This document shows, piece after piece, positions 16,327 to 25,627 of a stretch of 59,217 bases of DNA. The notes beneath the pieces were generated by a model. The model did no database searches and had not been told where the DNA came from. It was given only the letters and a program-made list of their open reading frames with translations. The DNA is taken from assembly GCF_001550135.1 (NCBI RefSeq), contig NZ_LRUE01000023.1:1-59217 (forward strand), written 5' to 3'. Positions within the stretch are counted from its first letter, which is position 1. Every line of letters begins with the position of its first letter. This stretch comes from Pseudoalteromonas shioyasakiensis. GTDB lineage: Bacteria; Pseudomonadota; Gammaproteobacteria; Enterobacterales; Alteromonadaceae. A program made the translations under genes and the position numbers.

Positions 16327-16861
16327 CTACGGCCTCCAAATGCACTTTTAACTTGCCTAGAGCACTGTATAGTCTTGATTTAGCTGTATTGGTCGAAATA
16401 CCTAATTGCTCAGCGATTTCTTCAAATGTACAGTGCTGAAAAAACTTTAACTCCACCACCAAGCGTTGCTCCCAGGGTAAATTGTTCATCATTGCTTTGA
16501 GCTCATAATGCTGCTCAGATTGCAGTTGATTGGTTTCTAACTCGCTATGCTCGCAGCTTTCTTCTGGTATACCATCTAAACCTTGATGCAGCTTACGGCG
16601 GCGGTAATATTCAACACTACGCCGGTGCACAATTTGATAGAGCCAAGTATTAAAACTCGATTCACCACGAAAGCTCGGCAAGCTTTTATAAACAGAAATA
16701 AACACTTCTTGCATTAAATCCATTGCATCATCAGGGTGACTTAACATCCTTAGGCAATAGTTATATACCTGTGTTTCGTGCTGCTTGACTAATTTCAACC
16801 ACGCCCGTTTATTGCCCTGTTGCGCTTTAGCAATTAGTGTCTCAAGTGATTGAAAAAACAC
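16319..16861 (-). CDS. RNA polymerase ECF-type sigma factor
   Basis: The 180 residues have sigma region 2 (NYCLRMLSHPDDAMDLMQEV and FNTWLYQIVHRRSVEYYRR) and region 4 (LPWEQRLVVELKFFQHCTF and EIAEQLGISTNTAKSRLY). The start is a GTG at 16861 with GAGG six bases upstream. It heads an operon with an anti-sigma factor and a periplasmic coiled-coil protein. It is closer to the RpoE type than to FecI. I could not identify a confident autoregulatory -35/-10 pair upstream. Confidence 0.9.
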   Translation of the reverse strand: MFFQSLETLIAKAQQGNKRAWLKLVKQHETQVYNYCLRMLSHPDDAMDLMQEVFISVYKSLPSFRGESSFNTWLYQIVHRRSVEYYRRRKLHQGLDGIPEESCEHSELETNQLQSEQHYELKAMMNNLPWEQRLVVELKFFQHCTFEEIAEQLGISTNTAKSRLYSALGKLKVHLEAVDG

Positions 16862-16949
16862 GCTAGCCTCGTCATCTGATCTGCCTTTAATGGTTTTGTT
16901 ATTATGTTAGTCGAGGGAAGGAAAAAAATAGTTTGCTTAAATAATAAAA

Positions 16950-16976
16950 AACCCCAAATATTTTTTATTTGGGGTT
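16950..16976 (-). terminator. Rho-independent terminator of oxyR
   Basis: AACCCCAAATA (16950-16960) pairs perfectly with TATTTGGGGTT (16966-16976) around five Ts. On minus it is followed by a T-rich tail. It lies just after the oxyR stop. Confidence 0.85.
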
Positions 16977-16981
16977 CTTTA

Positions 16982-17908
16982 TTACTCGTCGCATTGACCA
17001 TCTAAGCTACACTGCTTATTAAGAAACAGCTCTAGCTGCTGGCTAAACAGCCTAAAGTCTCTTATCCGGCCTGTGGTTTTACGCCACACAATGCCAATAT
17101 CTCGGTATGCATCGCCTTGTGATGGCGTAGCAACCATATCTTTTTTATCTAAAATACCGGCATTGATAGCCATTTGCGGTAAGAAGGTAACACCAAGCTG
17201 ATGTTCAACCATACTTAATAAGGTATGTAAGCTTGCCGCTTCAAATGGGTTAATACAGCTTGAGCGATTCAAATGGCAGGCACTTAACGCGTGGCCTGTC
17301 ATACAGTGCTCACGCTCTAGTAAGAACACACTCGCATCTGGTAATAGGTTAAAGTCTTCCACGCCATCTGCTGGTGTGTAATCTTTATGGTGCACTAGGC
17401 TGAACTGATCTTTTGCAAGTACTTGGGTATGAAACTTTTCAGTGTCATACGGTAAAGCGAGTAATGCCATATCAATTTGGCCATGCTCAAGTTTATCGAG
17501 TAGCTTGTCACTGGTGTCTTCAACCAAAACTAACTCTAACTCGGTAAAGGTCTGTTTGCAGAAATGATATAAAGGCGCAGCAATAAAGCTGGCAATCGTC
17601 GGGATCACACCAAGCGTGAGTGTGCCACTTAAAGGCGTTAAAAAACTTTTTGTCAGCTCTTTAAGGCTAAGGGTGTCGTCAATAATCTTACGTGCTTTTT
17701 CGACAACCTCTTCACCAATTGCGGTAAACATTAAGCTGCGGTTTTCACGCTCTATAAGCTGGCAACCTAAAGTTTCTTCTAAGTTTTGAATTGCACTACT
17801 TAAGGTTGATTGACCGATAAAACAGGCGCTTGCTGCGCGGCCAAAGTGTTGATGTTGGTGGACTGCTAATAAATACTGTAGTTGTTTAATACTTGGTAAG
17901 TTATTCAT
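16982..17908 (-). CDS. oxyR: hydrogen-peroxide-sensing LysR regulator OxyR
   Basis: The 308-residue LysR regulator has an N-terminal winged HTH (LAVHQHQHFGRAASACFIGQ and STLSSAIQNLEETLG) and an effector domain. The two redox cysteines of OxyR are recognisable as Cys 202 (LLEREHC) and Cys 211 (HALSAC), followed by the family's FEAASLHTL. An extra Cys (218) follows. Peroxide forms the 202-211 disulfide and activates antioxidant genes. AGGTAGAGA precedes the ATG. No catalase or ahpC gene is next to it; pit is the upstream neighbour, with its own imperfect terminator. Confidence 0.85.
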   Translation of the reverse strand: MNNLPSIKQLQYLLAVHQHQHFGRAASACFIGQSTLSSAIQNLEETLGCQLIERENRSLMFTAIGEEVVEKARKIIDDTLSLKELTKSFLTPLSGTLTLGVIPTIASFIAAPLYHFCKQTFTELELVLVEDTSDKLLDKLEHGQIDMALLALPYDTEKFHTQVLAKDQFSLVHHKDYTPADGVEDFNLLPDASVFLLEREHCMTGHALSACHLNRSSCINPFEAASLHTLLSMVEHQLGVTFLPQMAINAGILDKKDMVATPSQGDAYRDIGIVWRKTTGRIRDFRLFSQQLELFLNKQCSLDGQCDE

Positions 17909-17925
17909 TCTCTACCTGCAAATAA

Positions 17926-17961
17926 AAAGACCCCAATACCTAAGGCATTGAGATCTTTTCA
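17926..17961 (-). terminator. probable imperfect terminator of pit
   Basis: AAAAGA...TCTTTT with the inner pairs CAAT/ATTG and CC/GG forms an interrupted stem between the pit stop and oxyR. Weaker than the other terminators here. Confidence 0.45.
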
Positions 17962-17984
17962 AGCTAAAAGTCTTTTAGTACTTT

Positions 17985-19253
17985 TTATACCCCGAAGGCA
18001 GTTCTCAGTACATAGAAAATAACAATAGCAAGGGCTGCGCCAACTGGCAATGTAATTACCCAAGAAACTACAATGTTTCTTACAACACCCATGTTAAGTG
18101 CTGCAATACCGCGTGCCATACCTACACCTAAAACCGCACCTACAAGTGTTTGCGTAGTAGAAATAGGTAAACCAGTACCTGATGCGATAACAACTGTAGA
18201 AGCAGCAGCAAGCTCAGCAGCAAAACCACGGCTTGGTGTTAAGTGCGTGATACCTTCACCGATTGTTTTAATTACTTTCTTACCTAAAATAGCAAGACCA
18301 GCAACAATACCTAAACCACCTAGTGGTAAGATCCACCATGCGATAGCCGCTTTCTTAGCGATTTCACCGTTGTGCTCAACAATGTTTACAACAGCAGCTA
18401 GTGGACCGATTGCGTTAGCAACGTCGTTTGAACCGTGTGCGAAAGCCATACAACACGCCGTTAGTACCATTAGTACTGCGAACACTTTCTCAACGTTGTT
18501 GAATTGCATTGCTTTGTCAGCTTTAGGGTCAATTTTAAGGCGAGCAATCGCAATCTTACCGATGATACCTACTACAACAGCAATCGCGATAGAAAGGGCA
18601 TAACCTTCAACAGCACCTAAGTTGATACCAATGTGCTTTAAGCCTTTCTTGATAGTTACAAGCGACATGATGAAGCCCGCTAGACCCATATAGATAGGTA
18701 CGAAACGCTTAGCATTTTTAAGTGGTGTCTCAGTGTCAAAAATAAGCTTTTGCGCACTCATGAAAATCAAGTAAGCAATAAAACCAGAGATAGCAGGGGT
18801 AACAATCCAGCTACCTACGATACCCATTACCTTGTTCCATTGGATAGCTTCGCTACCTACTGCAACTAATGCGAAACCAATGATGGCACCGATGATTGAG
18901 TGAGTCGTAGATACTGGCCAGCCTAAGAAAGAGGCAATTAATAACCAGCTACCAGCAGCGAATAACGCGGCAATCATACCTAGTATCATTAACTCAGGTA
19001 TGTCCATAAACGGCGTGGCATCGATAATCCCTTTACGGATTGTAGATGTAACCTCACCACCGGCAAGGTATGCGCCAGCGAATTCAAACACCATCGCGAT
19101 GATGATTGCTTGTTTAATTGTAAGTGCTTTTGAGCCTACTGATGTACCCATCGCATTGGCAACGTCATTTGCACCAATACCATAAGCCATGAAGAAACCG
19201 ACTGCGGCGGCAGTTAAAACCAATAACGTGCCGTAATTTGCAATGATATCCAT
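17985..19253 (-). CDS. pit: inorganic phosphate transporter, Pit family
   Basis: The 422-residue, roughly ten-span low-affinity metal-phosphate:H+ symporter shows the duplicated Pit signature: YGIGANDVANAMGTSVGSKA in the N-half and AFAHGSNDVANAIGPLAA in the C-half. GWPVSTTHSIIGAIIG and GLPISTTQTLVGAVLG are also present. It lies 43 bases after the DUF47 gene, the typical two-gene pit operon. It is next to the Pst operon, so low- and high-affinity phosphate uptake are encoded together here. Confidence 0.93.
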   Translation of the reverse strand: MDIIANYGTLLVLTAAAVGFFMAYGIGANDVANAMGTSVGSKALTIKQAIIIAMVFEFAGAYLAGGEVTSTIRKGIIDATPFMDIPELMILGMIAALFAAGSWLLIASFLGWPVSTTHSIIGAIIGFALVAVGSEAIQWNKVMGIVGSWIVTPAISGFIAYLIFMSAQKLIFDTETPLKNAKRFVPIYMGLAGFIMSLVTIKKGLKHIGINLGAVEGYALSIAIAVVVGIIGKIAIARLKIDPKADKAMQFNNVEKVFAVLMVLTACCMAFAHGSNDVANAIGPLAAVVNIVEHNGEIAKKAAIAWWILPLGGLGIVAGLAILGKKVIKTIGEGITHLTPSRGFAAELAAASTVVIASGTGLPISTTQTLVGAVLGVGMARGIAALNMGVVRNIVVSWVITLPVGAALAIVIFYVLRTAFGV

Positions 19254-19296
19254 TGTGTGAACCTTTAATTTTTTTCGTGTTTGAACTGATTTTTAA

Positions 19297-19974
19297 TTAA
19301 CGAGCTAACATCAGCTCAAGACGAGAACCTACGCGCTCTGCAATATCTGCAAGTTCGCCTACCCACTCAATGATCTTGTATAAGAACATCACGTCAACAG
19401 GGTTAAGTTCATTTTCGATGGCGCGCAATTGACGGCGAATTTTGATCTGCATGTCATCCGTGTCTTGTTCAATGGCGTCCAATTCAACGAGCATTTTTTC
19501 AACTAAAGTCACTTCGCGACCTTTGAAGCCCGTTTCAAGAAGCTCATCTAGCTCATTGATTGCTTTTGACGCTTGTTTAGTCGCATCAACACAACGAGTT
19601 ACATAAGCAAGGAAATCTGTTTGGATTTCGGTAGGTATGATCATCTCACGACCAACTACACGACCTGCAATATCTTTTGCTTTGTTAGCAATTTTGTCTT
19701 GTTGAGTAACAAGCTCTAGCAAATCGGTACGCTCAACTGGCATAAATAAGCCACGAGGTAGTTGAAGGCGGATGTTACGTTTCATTTCATCAGCTTCACG
19801 CTCTAAATTACGAATGTTTAGACGGATTTCTTCCGCTTCTTGCCATTCTTCTTTAAACACGTGATTAAAGAAAGGGATCAATGCTTTACTTGCTTGATGT
19901 ACTTTCTTAATGTGATCTTCCATAGGCTTAATAGGTGATTTAGCAAAAACCCCTAAAAATGCATTTGTAGGCAT
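19297..19974 (-). CDS. DUF47 / PhoU-like Pit accessory protein
   Basis: The 225-residue all-helical protein of the DUF47 (TIGR00153) family is recognised by FKEEWQEAEEIRLNIRNLER, EADEMKRNIRLQLPRGLFMP and DVMFLYKIIEWVGELADIA. Members resemble PhoU and usually sit beside pit genes; they are thought to modulate Pit transport. AAAGGG lies upstream of the ATG. It is the first gene of the two-gene pit operon. Confidence 0.88.
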   Translation of the reverse strand: MPTNAFLGVFAKSPIKPMEDHIKKVHQASKALIPFFNHVFKEEWQEAEEIRLNIRNLEREADEMKRNIRLQLPRGLFMPVERTDLLELVTQQDKIANKAKDIAGRVVGREMIIPTEIQTDFLAYVTRCVDATKQASKAINELDELLETGFKGREVTLVEKMLVELDAIEQDTDDMQIKIRRQLRAIENELNPVDVMFLYKIIEWVGELADIAERVGSRLELMLAR

Positions 19975-20077
19975 AACTGACCCTTTATAAATTAGTATGC
20001 TTTGGCAGCTGCGAATTTTACAGCATTGTGTTCGATTGTGAACGCTTTTTCTGCCTTACATCAGCAATAAAACACAA

Positions 20078-20095
20078 AGCGGCCCTAAGGCCGCT
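20078..20095 (-). terminator. Rho-independent terminator after phoU
   Basis: AGCGGCC (20078-20084) pairs with GGCCGCT (20089-20095) around CTAA, with TTTGTGTTTT following on minus. It ends the pst-phoU transcript. Confidence 0.75.
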
Positions 20096-20124
20096 CGATT
20101 TAATAATGAAAAGTAGCGGCTTAA

Positions 20125-20826
20125 TTACAGCGACTTTTCTATATCTGCTTGAGATGTATGACGAATATCTTTACCGTTAACAAAATAGATGATGTATTCA
20201 GCAATATTCTGGCAACGGTCGCCAATACGCTCTAATGAACGAACTGACCACACTAAATCCATAATTTTCGGGATTGAGCGTGGATCTTCCATCATATATG
20301 TCATGATTTGACGGGTAATTGCTTCGTATTCGCGGTCAACTTTGGCGTCTTCTTTATGTACTTCAAACGCACATTGCACATCCATACGTGCAAATGCATC
20401 AAGTACATCATGAAGCATTTTCGATACTTGGCGACCCATGTTTTCAATGTTCACCAGTAGGTCTTGCTGATCTTTTGTGAATGAGTCCAGCGCAACTTTA
20501 GCAATACGCTCAGCTTCATCACCAATACGCTCTAAATCGGCAATTGTTTTTGCAATGGCAATTACAAGACGTAAGTCACTCGCTGCCGGCTGACGACGAG
20601 CGATAATGCGTGTACATTCTTCGTCGATGTTCACTTCCATTGCATTTACTTTGTAGTCGTTTTCACGAACTTTTTGTGCAAGATCGGCATCACCATTACT
20701 AACAGCATCCAGTGCACTGTTTAGTTGTTGCTCAACTAAACCACCCATGTTTAATACATGGTTACGCACATTTTCAAGCTCTTCATTAAAGCGGCCCGAA
20801 ATGTGTTTATTGATATTATGTTCCAT
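20125..20826 (-). CDS. phoU: phosphate signalling complex protein PhoU
   Basis: The 233-residue helical protein has two PhoU repeats: FNEELENVRNHVLNMGGLVE with ADLERIGDEAERIAKVAL in the first, and VWSVRSLERIGDRCQNIAEY in the second. PhoU links the Pst transporter to PhoR and keeps the Pho regulon off when phosphate is plentiful. It is the last gene of the pstC-pstA-pstB-phoU operon, 47 bases after pstB. phoB and phoR are not in the window. Confidence 0.95.
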   Translation of the reverse strand: MEHNINKHISGRFNEELENVRNHVLNMGGLVEQQLNSALDAVSNGDADLAQKVRENDYKVNAMEVNIDEECTRIIARRQPAASDLRLVIAIAKTIADLERIGDEAERIAKVALDSFTKDQQDLLVNIENMGRQVSKMLHDVLDAFARMDVQCAFEVHKEDAKVDREYEAITRQIMTYMMEDPRSIPKIMDLVWSVRSLERIGDRCQNIAEYIIYFVNGKDIRHTSQADIEKSL

Positions 20827-20873
20827 TGTCTACCTCTATAAATTTCGTTTACGGTACCAAGTGACTTTATTAA

Positions 20874-21701
20874 CTAACCGTAGCGGCCTGTAATGTAGTC
20901 TTCTGTTTTCTTCTTGCTTGGTGTTGTAAATAACGTATTGGTATCTGAATACTCAATCAACTCACCCATGTACATAAACGCAGTTTGGTCTGATACACGA
21001 GCAGCCTGTTGCATGTTGTGAGTAACAATTACCACGGTAAACTTATTCTTTAAGTCGTTAATTAGCTCTTCGATAACTAAAGTAGAAATTGGATCTAGTG
21101 CCGATGTAGGCTCATCCAGAAGTAGTACTTCAGGCTCGATAGCAATTGAGCGAGCAATAACAAGACGCTGTTGCTGACCACCCGATAGGCCAAATGCACT
21201 ATCGTGTAAACGGTCTTTAACTTCATCCCATAATGCCGCGCCACGTAAAGATTGTTCAACCACTTCGTCTAGTTTACGCTTTTCTTTAATACCTTGTAAG
21301 CGTAGGCCATAAACGACATTTTCGTAGATTGATTTTGGAAATGGATTAGGACGTTGGAATACCATCCCGACATTTCTTCGTAGTGCAGCAACATCTACAT
21401 TCTTATCATAGATATTGTGACCATGTAGTAAGATCTCACCATCGATACGACAGCTATCAACAAGGTCGTTCATACGGTTGATACAACGTAAAAGTGTTGA
21501 TTTACCACAACCCGATGGACCGATAAATGCTGTTACCTGACCTTTTGGGATGTTCATATTTACGCCGCTAAGCGCTTGTTTATCACCGTAGTATAGATCT
21601 AAGTCTTTAATCTCTAACGCTGTTTGTTCTGCAGTTAGGTTATCTAAATCTAGCTTTGCCGCGCTTTTCGCTTGGTTTACTTGTGGTGCAACTGTAATCA
21701 T
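20874..21701 (-). CDS. pstB: phosphate ABC transporter ATP-binding protein PstB
   Basis: The 275-residue ATPase has Walker A GPSGCGKST, the PstB-specific FQRPNPFPKSIYENV, the signature LSGGQQQR, Walker B EVLLLDEPTSALD and a switch His (VTHNMQQA). It powers high-affinity phosphate import through PstA and PstC. A roughly 30-residue N-terminal extension precedes the usual core, and the C-terminus ends in the typical EDYITGRYG. It lies 26 bases after pstA. Confidence 0.96.
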   Translation of the reverse strand: MITVAPQVNQAKSAAKLDLDNLTAEQTALEIKDLDLYYGDKQALSGVNMNIPKGQVTAFIGPSGCGKSTLLRCINRMNDLVDSCRIDGEILLHGHNIYDKNVDVAALRRNVGMVFQRPNPFPKSIYENVVYGLRLQGIKEKRKLDEVVEQSLRGAALWDEVKDRLHDSAFGLSGGQQQRLVIARSIAIEPEVLLLDEPTSALDPISTLVIEELINDLKNKFTVVIVTHNMQQAARVSDQTAFMYMGELIEYSDTNTLFTTPSKKKTEDYITGRYG

Positions 21702-21727
21702 CTCTGTCTACCTATAAAAATTCTGTA

Positions 21728-23377
21728 TTAATGCTCAAGAGCTCTAAACTTTTCGCGTAAGTGGTTACGAATACCAATCGCGGTGATATTCAGGGCGATA
21801 ATTACTGATACCAGTAAGAATGCCGTGGCATATACCAGCGGACGTGCCGCTTCTACGTTAGGGCTTTGGAAACCAACATCGTAAATGTGGAAACCTAAGT
21901 GCATAAATTTTCTATCTAAATGTATGTATGGGAAGTTACCGTCAAGTGGCAGTGTTGGCGCCATCTTAACAACACCAACAAGCATTAGTGGTGCTACTTC
22001 ACCGGCTGCACGTGCAACCGCTAAGATTAAACCTGTCATAATCGCTGGGCTTGCCATCGGAATGATGATACGCCATAGCGTTTCTGCTTTTGTTGCGCCA
22101 AGTGCTAATGAACCATGACGAACCGTACTTGGAATACGTGATAAACCTTCTTCAGTCGAAACAATAACAACAGGCAGCGTTAAAATTGCTAGCGTTAATG
22201 CAGACCAAATCACACCAGGCGTACCAAATACTGGGCTTGGCGATGACTCTGGGTAGAACAATTGGTCAATGCTGCCACCTAGCATGTATACAAAGAAACC
22301 TAGACCAAATACACCGTATACAATCGATGGTACACCCGCAAGGTTGATTACCGCGATACGGATCATCTTAGTCACGGCATTTTTTGCCGCGTATTCATGT
22401 AAGTAAATCGCTGCAACCACACCAAACGGCGTCACAATCACTGCCATTAGTAATACCATGAACACGGTACCGAAAATCGCTGGGAATACACCGCCTTCAG
22501 TGTTTGCTTCACGTGGGTCATCTGCTACAAACTTACCAAGCTGTACAAAGTAGTGACCAAGCTTAGCAAAGAAGCCCATGTCATTAGGGAACCACACATC
22601 AAGAACTTGATACAGAGGTAAAGTAACCACTTCACCACGCATGTCTCTTACAGTTACTTGGTCACGCTTTGCTTGTTTACGAAGCGCAAATAACTGCTTT
22701 TCTAACACTGTGTACTCTGCACGTAGCTCAGCACGCGCTTGTGCAAGCTCAGCAACACGCTCATCGGTTAGTTCGTTATCAAGCTGGTATGCTTTTTCTC
22801 TTAAGCGTAAACGTTCAAGCTCATAGTTAATATGACCAATATCACCATTTTGTAAGTCTAACGCTTGGTCATTCAGGTCAACAGCACGGTCAACAAGATC
22901 ATAAAGCACGTCGATTTTGTTATCAGTGATAACTTCACCGTCTTTAATAACCTGTTCTACATAACCGTAGAAGTTACCGTTTTTACTACGCTCGAATACA
23001 GCAAGCTCAGCTGGCGCAGTACGCGATGTGATGTCTGTCTCTAGTACCCAACGGAAATCTAGAGCTACGTACTCACGGTTACCTGTTTTAATCAATAAAC
23101 GCTCTAGTTGCTCTTTATCGTAATGAGATAAATCAACGCCCGTCGCCTCAATACGTGATTTTGCAACTAGCTCACGGTCATAAACTTCACCGATCACTGT
23201 TTGTTTAGCAACTGAGCCTTGCAGCTCAAGTTGCACTACTTCTGATGGCCAGAAAAAGCTTAAACCTTTCCAAGCAATCATGGCTAGTAAGCCAAGAACC
23301 GAGATTAAACTGATGCTTACCGCACCGCCGGTCATCCAAATCCAAGGAGAACCAGACTTAAACCACTGCTTTACCAT
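21728..23377 (-). CDS. pstA: phosphate ABC transporter permease PstA, long form
   Basis: The 549-residue protein is nearly twice the length of E. coli PstA. The first membrane span (about 15-35) is followed by about 240 residues of non-membrane sequence, including a coiled-coil stretch (LRLREKAYQLDNELTDERVA). The normal permease then begins near residue 290 (FPAIFGTVFMVLLMAVIVTP) and carries the EAA-like loop STVRHGSLALGATKAETLWR. I place the start at the ATG at 23377, with GGAG upstream, rather than at a GTG five codons earlier. It pairs with the similarly enlarged PstC. Long PstA/PstC pairs are, from memory, common in marine Gammaproteobacteria. Confidence 0.9.
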   Translation of the reverse strand: MVKQWFKSGSPWIWMTGGAVSISLISVLGLLAMIAWKGLSFFWPSEVVQLELQGSVAKQTVIGEVYDRELVAKSRIEATGVDLSHYDKEQLERLLIKTGNREYVALDFRWVLETDITSRTAPAELAVFERSKNGNFYGYVEQVIKDGEVITDNKIDVLYDLVDRAVDLNDQALDLQNGDIGHINYELERLRLREKAYQLDNELTDERVAELAQARAELRAEYTVLEKQLFALRKQAKRDQVTVRDMRGEVVTLPLYQVLDVWFPNDMGFFAKLGHYFVQLGKFVADDPREANTEGGVFPAIFGTVFMVLLMAVIVTPFGVVAAIYLHEYAAKNAVTKMIRIAVINLAGVPSIVYGVFGLGFFVYMLGGSIDQLFYPESSPSPVFGTPGVIWSALTLAILTLPVVIVSTEEGLSRIPSTVRHGSLALGATKAETLWRIIIPMASPAIMTGLILAVARAAGEVAPLMLVGVVKMAPTLPLDGNFPYIHLDRKFMHLGFHIYDVGFQSPNVEAARPLVYATAFLLVSVIIALNITAIGIRNHLREKFRALEH

Positions 23378-23392
23378 GTCGTGTCTCTCCAC

Positions 23393-25627
23393 CTACATTG
23401 AACTGTATTTATCACGCAGTTGCTGTCGAACAAACTCAGCCACTGTGTTGAAAATGAATGTGAATATGAATAATACAAATGCTGCTAAGAATAGAATGCG
23501 ATAATGCGAGCTACCTACCTCAGACTCAGGCATTTCTACCGCGATATTCGCTGCAAGTGTTCTCATACCCTGGAAGATACTCCAGTCCATAATAGGTGTA
23601 TTACCTGTTGCCATTAGTACAATCATTGTTTCACCTACAGCACGGCCTAGACCCATCATTACTGCTGAGAAGATACCTGGGCTTGCTGTTAGTAATACTA
23701 CGCGAACCAATGTTTGCCATTGCGTTGCACCTAGTGCTAATGAACCGTTTGATAAGTGCTTAGGAACACTGAATACCGCATCTTCAGCAATTGAGAAGAT
23801 AGTCGGGATAACAGCAAAGCCCATCGCAATACCAACAACTAGTGAGTTACGTTGGTCAAACGTCATACCCAGTTCATTGGTTAAGTACTGACGCACATTG
23901 CCGTCAAACATCCAAAGCTCAATTGAGTTACTCATCGCAAACGATAACCAGCCGATGAAAATAACCACTGGAATAAGTAAAATTGAATGCGAACCTTCAG
24001 GAATACGGTGACGAATTGACGCCGGTAGCTTGTTCCAGCCAAATGCGGTTAATAAGATACCAATTGGCAGCAATACTAATAATCCGACAATCGCTGGTAA
24101 ATGTTCTTCAATTAATGGTGCTAACCAAAGACCTGCTAAGAAACCTAAGATTACTGTTGGTAATGCTTCCATGATTTCTACAGTCGGCTTAACCACTTTA
24201 CGTAATTCACTCGACATAAAGTACGCCGTGTAAATTGCCGCTGAAAGCGCAATTGGTACCGCAAATAACATTGCGTACATTGCCGCTTTAATTGTACCGA
24301 ATGAAATTGGCACTAATGAGAACTTAGATTCAAAGTCATCACTTGCAGACGTTGACTGCCAAATGTAGCCCGGCTCTGGGTAACCTTCGTACCATACTTC
24401 TTGCCACAAGGCAGACCAAGTTACTTCTGGGTGCTCGTTATGAATTTCAATTACTTTTAGCGCGTCATCAGCAAGAATAAGTGCCGCATTTGAACGTGGC
24501 GCTATTGCAAAGTTTTGAATTGGACCTTCGCTTACTTTACCTTGCCACAGTTTGGCATCGCTAGTTGTGTAATAAATACCTAGCTCACCGTTAGCTCCTG
24601 CTGTGAAGAAGGTACGACGGTAGAACTCGGTGAAAATGTTTAGTTTCGATTGCTTGCTGGTTTCAAAAGCACGGATCTTTTGGAACTCACGGCCATTTTC
24701 AGTGTTTACTTCAAACCACTGTGAAACTTCGCCATTATCGTTAGCAAGCATCAGTGAGTTGGCACCCGCTAATAGCTGAGTTGAAACTAGGTTCGCGTTT
24801 TCTTCGTTAGCTGCAAGCAGTTGGATTTGCTCAACTTCAGAAGGGTAACGGGTATCATATACGTAGATTTGATTTGCTGAACGCACAAATGTACGTGTTG
24901 TATCTGGTGAGATTAATAGCTCATCAACACGACCTTCGATATCAAGCTCAGTACGCTCAACAACCCACTCTACTTCGCCGGTGAACATGTTTTCTTCACC
25001 CACAAAGCTACTGAATATAACGCGCTTGTCAGCCGTTAAAGCAACAACAGCTGTTTTATCTTCGTAGTGGCTAAATGCAAATTTAGTGATTGCCGCACCT
25101 TGCTCATCAACTTCAAGCGCCATATCCCCCAGCGGGTAATCTAAACGTGGTGTTAATTGGCGTTGATTGTTCGGGAATGTCACTAGGAATTTTGGCGCAA
25201 CCACAACCACAGAGCCATTTTCTAGGCCGTATGCGTATTGCCCCTGAAACGGTGCAGAGCTTGCGAAGCTGCTTACATCGCTTGGTAATTCTGTATTAAG
25301 AGTGGTGATCTTTTTACCAAATTGCTCTTTTTCAACATTGTAAAAGTCCACATTACCTTTTTCACCAAGTAAAAAGGCAATTTCTGTTTGTTCTTCAATG
25401 CCAAGACCCACAACTTCTGACGCATTTTGTAGTTTTACACTGTTACGTGTATCTACTTTTGCTGACTCAAAAATAGGTTGAACAACATAAAGAAGGTAAA
25501 AGAATATAAGTAGCAGTGCCACTAGCACCATTACGCCACCTGCGGAAATACCCCACTTGGCAAACCTGTCTTTAAATAGACGGCTTCTATCCGTATGAAA
25601 GGTAGGTTTATTCGGATTGGAAGTCAT
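23393..25627 (-). CDS. pstC: phosphate ABC transporter permease PstC, long form
   Basis: The 744-residue protein has a membrane span near residues 30-52 and then about 380 residues of predominantly beta-type sequence, probably periplasmic (for example AYGLENGSVVVVAPKFLVTF and SQWFEVNTENGREFQ). The permease core follows from about residue 440 (FGTIKAAMYAMLFAVPIALS). Its EAA-like loop is KHLSNGSLALGATQWQTLVR. The ATG at 25627 follows AAGGGTG; an upstream in-frame start would add 11 residues. It heads the pst operon behind a Pho box. No PstS gene is present, so the binding protein must be encoded elsewhere. Confidence 0.9.
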   Translation of the reverse strand: MTSNPNKPTFHTDRSRLFKDRFAKWGISAGGVMVLVALLLIFFYLLYVVQPIFESAKVDTRNSVKLQNASEVVGLGIEEQTEIAFLLGEKGNVDFYNVEKEQFGKKITTLNTELPSDVSSFASSAPFQGQYAYGLENGSVVVVAPKFLVTFPNNQRQLTPRLDYPLGDMALEVDEQGAAITKFAFSHYEDKTAVVALTADKRVIFSSFVGEENMFTGEVEWVVERTELDIEGRVDELLISPDTTRTFVRSANQIYVYDTRYPSEVEQIQLLAANEENANLVSTQLLAGANSLMLANDNGEVSQWFEVNTENGREFQKIRAFETSKQSKLNIFTEFYRRTFFTAGANGELGIYYTTSDAKLWQGKVSEGPIQNFAIAPRSNAALILADDALKVIEIHNEHPEVTWSALWQEVWYEGYPEPGYIWQSTSASDDFESKFSLVPISFGTIKAAMYAMLFAVPIALSAAIYTAYFMSSELRKVVKPTVEIMEALPTVILGFLAGLWLAPLIEEHLPAIVGLLVLLPIGILLTAFGWNKLPASIRHRIPEGSHSILLIPVVIFIGWLSFAMSNSIELWMFDGNVRQYLTNELGMTFDQRNSLVVGIAMGFAVIPTIFSIAEDAVFSVPKHLSNGSLALGATQWQTLVRVVLLTASPGIFSAVMMGLGRAVGETMIVLMATGNTPIMDWSIFQGMRTLAANIAVEMPESEVGSSHYRILFLAAFVLFIFTFIFNTVAEFVRQQLRDKYSSM

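Noticed and set aside
18073..18603. 176-codon plus-strand open frame inside pit
   Set aside because: Low-complexity Ala/Pro/Thr shadow of a membrane protein gene on the opposite strand.
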